The notes beneath the pieces were generated by a model. The model made no database searches. It was not told the DNA's origin and saw only the letters and a list, made by a program, of their open reading frames with translations. Below are positions 61,700 through 64,000 of a DNA stretch of 64,000 nucleotides, in pieces (positions within the stretch are counted from its first letter, which is position 1; every line of letters begins with the position of its first letter). The position numbers and the translations under genes were made by a program. This stretch comes from SFWF01 sp045539925 (GTDB lineage Bacteria > Bacillota > Clostridia > Oscillospirales > Acutalibacteraceae): assembly GCA_045539925.1 (NCBI GenBank), contig JAZQGH010000007.1, positions 57,467 to 121,466 on the forward strand, given 5' to 3'.

Positions 61700-61805
61700 T
61701 GTCATTCTGAGGAGGTCGCGACGAAGAATCTCTCGTGATGATGTGTTTATACGGTTGTTTTCATCAAAATTGCGATTCTCCGCATCGCAGATGCTCAGAA
61801 TGACA
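61700..61805. repeat. MITE-like repeat with TGTCATTCTGA termini
   Basis: A 106-bp element with 11-bp terminal inverted repeats TGTCATTCTGA (61700-61710) and TCAGAATGACA (61795-61805); inside, GAAGAATCTC and GCGATTCTCC continue the symmetry. This is the look of the widespread TGTCATTCTGAG dispersed repeats. It lies between spoVT and the nusA operon promoter. The rest of the gap (61806-61899) has another CCCTCATCCC run and nothing else. Confidence 0.75.
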
Positions 61806-61899
61806 GAGGGTAACGTTTCCACGCTCGCCGTTTTTATATCCGTGCCTTAAGGCACACATTTCCCTCATCCCTCAGCCCTACAAAAAATAGCCCTCGGCC

Positions 61900-62427
61900 C
61901 TAATCTTCCATCTGCCTGCCTAAAAACTCGGCAGCGGAGAGCACCAGTCTGATGTCCGACTCGGCAGCGGCTGCACCTGAGTTGTCCACAAGCATTACCG
62001 CACCGCTAACATCACCACAGGAAATTATCGGGTAGGCTACCGCCACGCTCAGACCGCTTCCGTCCACCGCAACGATTCCACCGCCGCCTGTGTATTTTGT
62101 GCGGTCTTTAATGATATTTCTCATCCCGTCAGAAATATCCTTGCCCATAAGCTCCTTTTTAAGCGGACCCGCCGCAGCAATTACGGTGTCCTCATCACAT
62201 ATAGCGGCAGTAAGGTCACTGCCTTTTGCCAACGCTTCGGCATAATCCTCGGCAAAGCTCGAAAGCTCCCCTACGGGAGAATATTTTTTAAAGATAACCT
62301 CTCCGCCCACACCTGTGTATATCTCCAAGGGTGTACCCTCGCGTATCCGCATAGTACGGCGAATCTCCTTAGGTATAACCACCCTGCCTAAATCGTCAAT
62401 CCTTCTAACAATGCCTGTTGCCTTCAT
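61900..62427 (-). CDS. spoVT: stage V sporulation protein T (AbrB-type regulator)
   Basis: 175 aa. N-terminal AbrB swapped-hairpin domain (MKATGIVRRIDDLGRVVIPK, then IRRTMRIREGTPLEIY) and a C-terminal GAF-like domain (about 55-175). It regulates sigma-G genes in the forespore. AGAGGAG precedes the ATG. Confidence 0.96.
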   Translation of the reverse strand: MKATGIVRRIDDLGRVVIPKEIRRTMRIREGTPLEIYTGVGGEVIFKKYSPVGELSSFAEDYAEALAKGSDLTAAICDEDTVIAAAGPLKKELMGKDISDGMRNIIKDRTKYTGGGGIVAVDGSGLSVAVAYPIISCGDVSGAVMLVDNSGAAAAESDIRLVLSAAEFLGRQMED

Positions 62428-62455
62428 ATATAAATCTCCTCTTTTACAATTTTAA

Positions 62456-62473
62456 TGTGATATTAGTATCACA
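62456..62473. promoter_or_regulatory. palindromic site upstream of spoVT
   Basis: Perfect palindrome arms TGTGATA / TATCACA with a 4-base centre, about 30 bases before the spoVT start. It may bind SpoVT itself or another regulator. Confidence 0.55.
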
Positions 62474-62534
62474 CTTTTTGCAAGAATTATGAGCAGATTT
62501 TCCAGTTGTTTTTAAAATTTCAAATCGTGATGTG

Positions 62535-62570
62535 AAAAGGGCGATGACTTTTTTGAGTCACCGCCCTTTT
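62535..62570. terminator. terminator between kdpE and spoVT
   Basis: 15-bp stem AAAAGGGCGATGACT (62535-62549) / AGTCACCGCCCTTTT (62556-62570), with one mismatch or G-U pair. Confidence 0.8.
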
Positions 62571-62682
62571 CGAAAATCCATCTTGCTTTTTGTTGATCTA
62601 AGAATAAATTATTTTTCGTGCGATCAGTTTTTCTTATATTCAATCAATTTTCACGCTACTCTTCTGTTTGTTCATTTCTATT

Positions 62683-63384
62683 TTACTCCACGCGCATCAT
62701 ACGATAACCAACACCGATATGAGTCTGAATATATTGGGGCGAATCCGGTGCCGCCTCCAATTTCTTACGAAGGGTCGCCATAAACACACGTAGCGATGCC
62801 ACGTCGTTATCCCAACTGCTGCCCCATACCTTTTGGGTGATGAGGGTATGTGTCAGCACTTTACCGACGTTCTGTGACATCAGGCAAAGCAGCTTATACT
62901 CAATCGGTGTCAGATGCAGTTCTTCCTCGCCGATGAAAGCACAGCCTGCGGCGTAGTCGATCTTGAGCTTGCCGTTTGTGAATACCGACTCATTGGCGCC
63001 GATGTTTGCTTGCATCATAGCAAGTCTTCTGCCTGTTACGCGAAGACGGGCCAACAGTTCTTCCACAGAGAAAGGCTTAGTCAAGTAATCGTCGGCACCA
63101 TTGTCAAGGGCCTCAATTTTATCGCTGTCCTCGCTTCGCGCACTGATAACAATGATTGGCATATTGGACCATGTACGGATCTTTTTGATGACCTCAACAC
63201 CGTCCATATCGGGAAGTCCAAGGTCAAGAAGCGCGATATCCGGATTGCAGGTGGATGCCTGACGGATCGCTTCCTCACCGTTTTCGGCTATGATATGTTT
63301 ATAATCGTGTGCTTTTAACGTGGTGGTAATGAGATTGCGCACGGGAGCGTCGTCCTCAACCACAAGTATCTGTAATTTATTCAT
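62683..63384 (-). CDS. kdpE: KdpE-type response regulator
   Basis: 233 aa. N-terminal receiver domain with VVEDD, phospho-acceptor Asp in ALLDLGLPD (about residue 54) and the closing KPFSVEELLARL; C-terminal OmpR-type winged helix (LTPIEYKLLCLMSQ, then HIGVGYRMMRVE). It overlaps the histidine kinase gene by 8 bases. Usually controls the KdpFABC potassium pump under potassium limitation; the pump genes are not in the window. Confidence 0.9.
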   Translation of the reverse strand: MNKLQILVVEDDAPVRNLITTTLKAHDYKHIIAENGEEAIRQASTCNPDIALLDLGLPDMDGVEVIKKIRTWSNMPIIVISARSEDSDKIEALDNGADDYLTKPFSVEELLARLRVTGRRLAMMQANIGANESVFTNGKLKIDYAAGCAFIGEEELHLTPIEYKLLCLMSQNVGKVLTHTLITQKVWGSSWDNDVASLRVFMATLRKKLEAAPDSPQYIQTHIGVGYRMMRVE

Positions 63385-64000
63385 TGATGTTCACCTCACC
63401 TGACGGAATGGTAAATGTAAAGATACTGCCATGAGGCTCGTTATCCGTCAGGGTTATTTCTCCGCCGTGAGCATGGATAATCGACTTGCACAGTGCTAAT
63501 CCAAGACCAAGACTGCGGCGGCTGTCTGCAATTTTGTTATCCCCGGTATAAAACATTTCAAACACACGGAGCTTTATATGATCTGAAATACCGTTTCCGT
63601 TATCGGCAACGCTCACCGAAACAAAGCCGTCTATATTCTCAGCCGTAATCCTGATATCAGAACCGGCAGGCGTATGTTTGATGGCATTATCCACAAGATT
63701 GATGATGACCTGAATGATGAGCTTGGCATCCATACGGGCAAGAAGTAGTTCGTCCTTGCATTCAACGGCAATGTTATGCTCAGCACCCTTACGGTTGATG
63801 TGCTTCATTGCTTCATCAATGACCTCGTCCATCAGCTGCACCGACATATTAAAATTCATTCTGCCTTCTTCGATTCGGGTAACCGAGAGTAGATTTTCCA
63901 CCAGACTGATCAGCCATTGTGAATCGTCAAAGATATCGGTAAAAACCTGCACTCTCGTTTCTTCATCCAGCTTGTCATAATTGGAAAGCAGATTGCTTGC
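63377..64000 (-). CDS. kdpD: KdpD-type sensor histidine kinase (partial, 5' end outside window)
   Basis: The C-terminal 207 residues, open to the window edge. ASNLLSNYDKLDEETRVQVF just after the (missing) phospho-His block is KdpD-like. The ATPase part has the N-box NLVDNAIKHTPAG, G1 VADNGNGIS and G2 RRSLGLGLALCKS. Pairs with the KdpE regulator. Confidence 0.9.
   Translation of the reverse strand, partial: ASNLLSNYDKLDEETRVQVFTDIFDDSQWLISLVENLLSVTRIEEGRMNFNMSVQLMDEVIDEAMKHINRKGAEHNIAVECKDELLLARMDAKLIIQVIINLVDNAIKHTPAGSDIRITAENIDGFVSVSVADNGNGISDHIKLRVFEMFYTGDNKIADSRRSLGLGLALCKSIIHAHGGEITLTDNEPHGSIFTFTIPSGEVNINE

Overview
The window reads as chromosome of a spore-forming, Gram-positive anaerobe of the class Clostridia, most likely an uncultured gut member of the Oscillospirales (Ruminococcaceae-like). 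The evidence is the set of sporulation genes (spoIIP, spoVT, a CotJC-type manganese catalase, a DacF-type carboxypeptidase), Firmicutes-type promoters with 17-base spacers, strong AGGAGG ribosome sites, several TTG/GTG starts, and Clostridia-restricted families (DUF1836, DUF5058, IKEYFP-type kinases, ECF S components). Base composition is moderate and fairly even, and most of the window is ordinary core chromosome. I see no integrase, transposase, CRISPR array, rRNA or complete prophage.

Layout. 1-6.4 kb: a partial PASTA pseudokinase, a phosphoesterase, DacF, a decayed serine hydrolase, tRNA-Pro, manganese catalase, a DUF3892 protein and a solo TrpB. 6.4-15.2 kb (minus): a cobalamin riboswitch driving a DUF4430 lipoprotein and an ECF S component, an anchored cell-wall amidase, a PrsA-like lipoprotein, mfd and pth. 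15.2-16.9 kb: a compact phage-like switch in which two divergent gene pairs share four 16-bp operators. 16.9-31.7 kb: serC, DUF1836, DegV, sbcDC, an AI-2E family permease, spoIIP, rpsT, a PAP2/lipoprotein/nnr operon, a split ThrE exporter and aroK. 31.7-42.2 kb (mostly minus): ung, noc/parB-like, rsmG, mnmG, mnmE, an AraC regulator, serS, parB and parA, i.e. genes usually found near oriC but here broken into two blocks. 42.3-53.6 kb: MATE plus AraC, ksgA, gdhA, a small HTH locus, a four-gene operon (DUF5058, second membrane protein, M20 peptidase, YfcE), a DUF362 protein and an M23 peptidase. 53.6-61.6 kb (minus): the complete rimP-nusA-ylxR-ylxQ-infB-rbfA-nrnA-truB-ribF operon behind a leader attenuator. 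61.9-64 kb (minus): spoVT and kdpE/kdpD (kdpD cut by the window end).

The most unusual items are the operator array with face-to-face promoters at 15.97-16.10 kb, the B12-riboswitch uptake cassette, the kinase-dead PASTA receptor, a compact unidentified structured RNA at 52.69-52.79 kb, and several hairpin-type intergenic repeats (36.1, 47.9, 56.8 and 61.7 kb). No wholly new multi-gene system can be claimed from sequence reading alone. The operator-controlled cassette and the DUF5058/M20 operon are the best candidates for follow-up.
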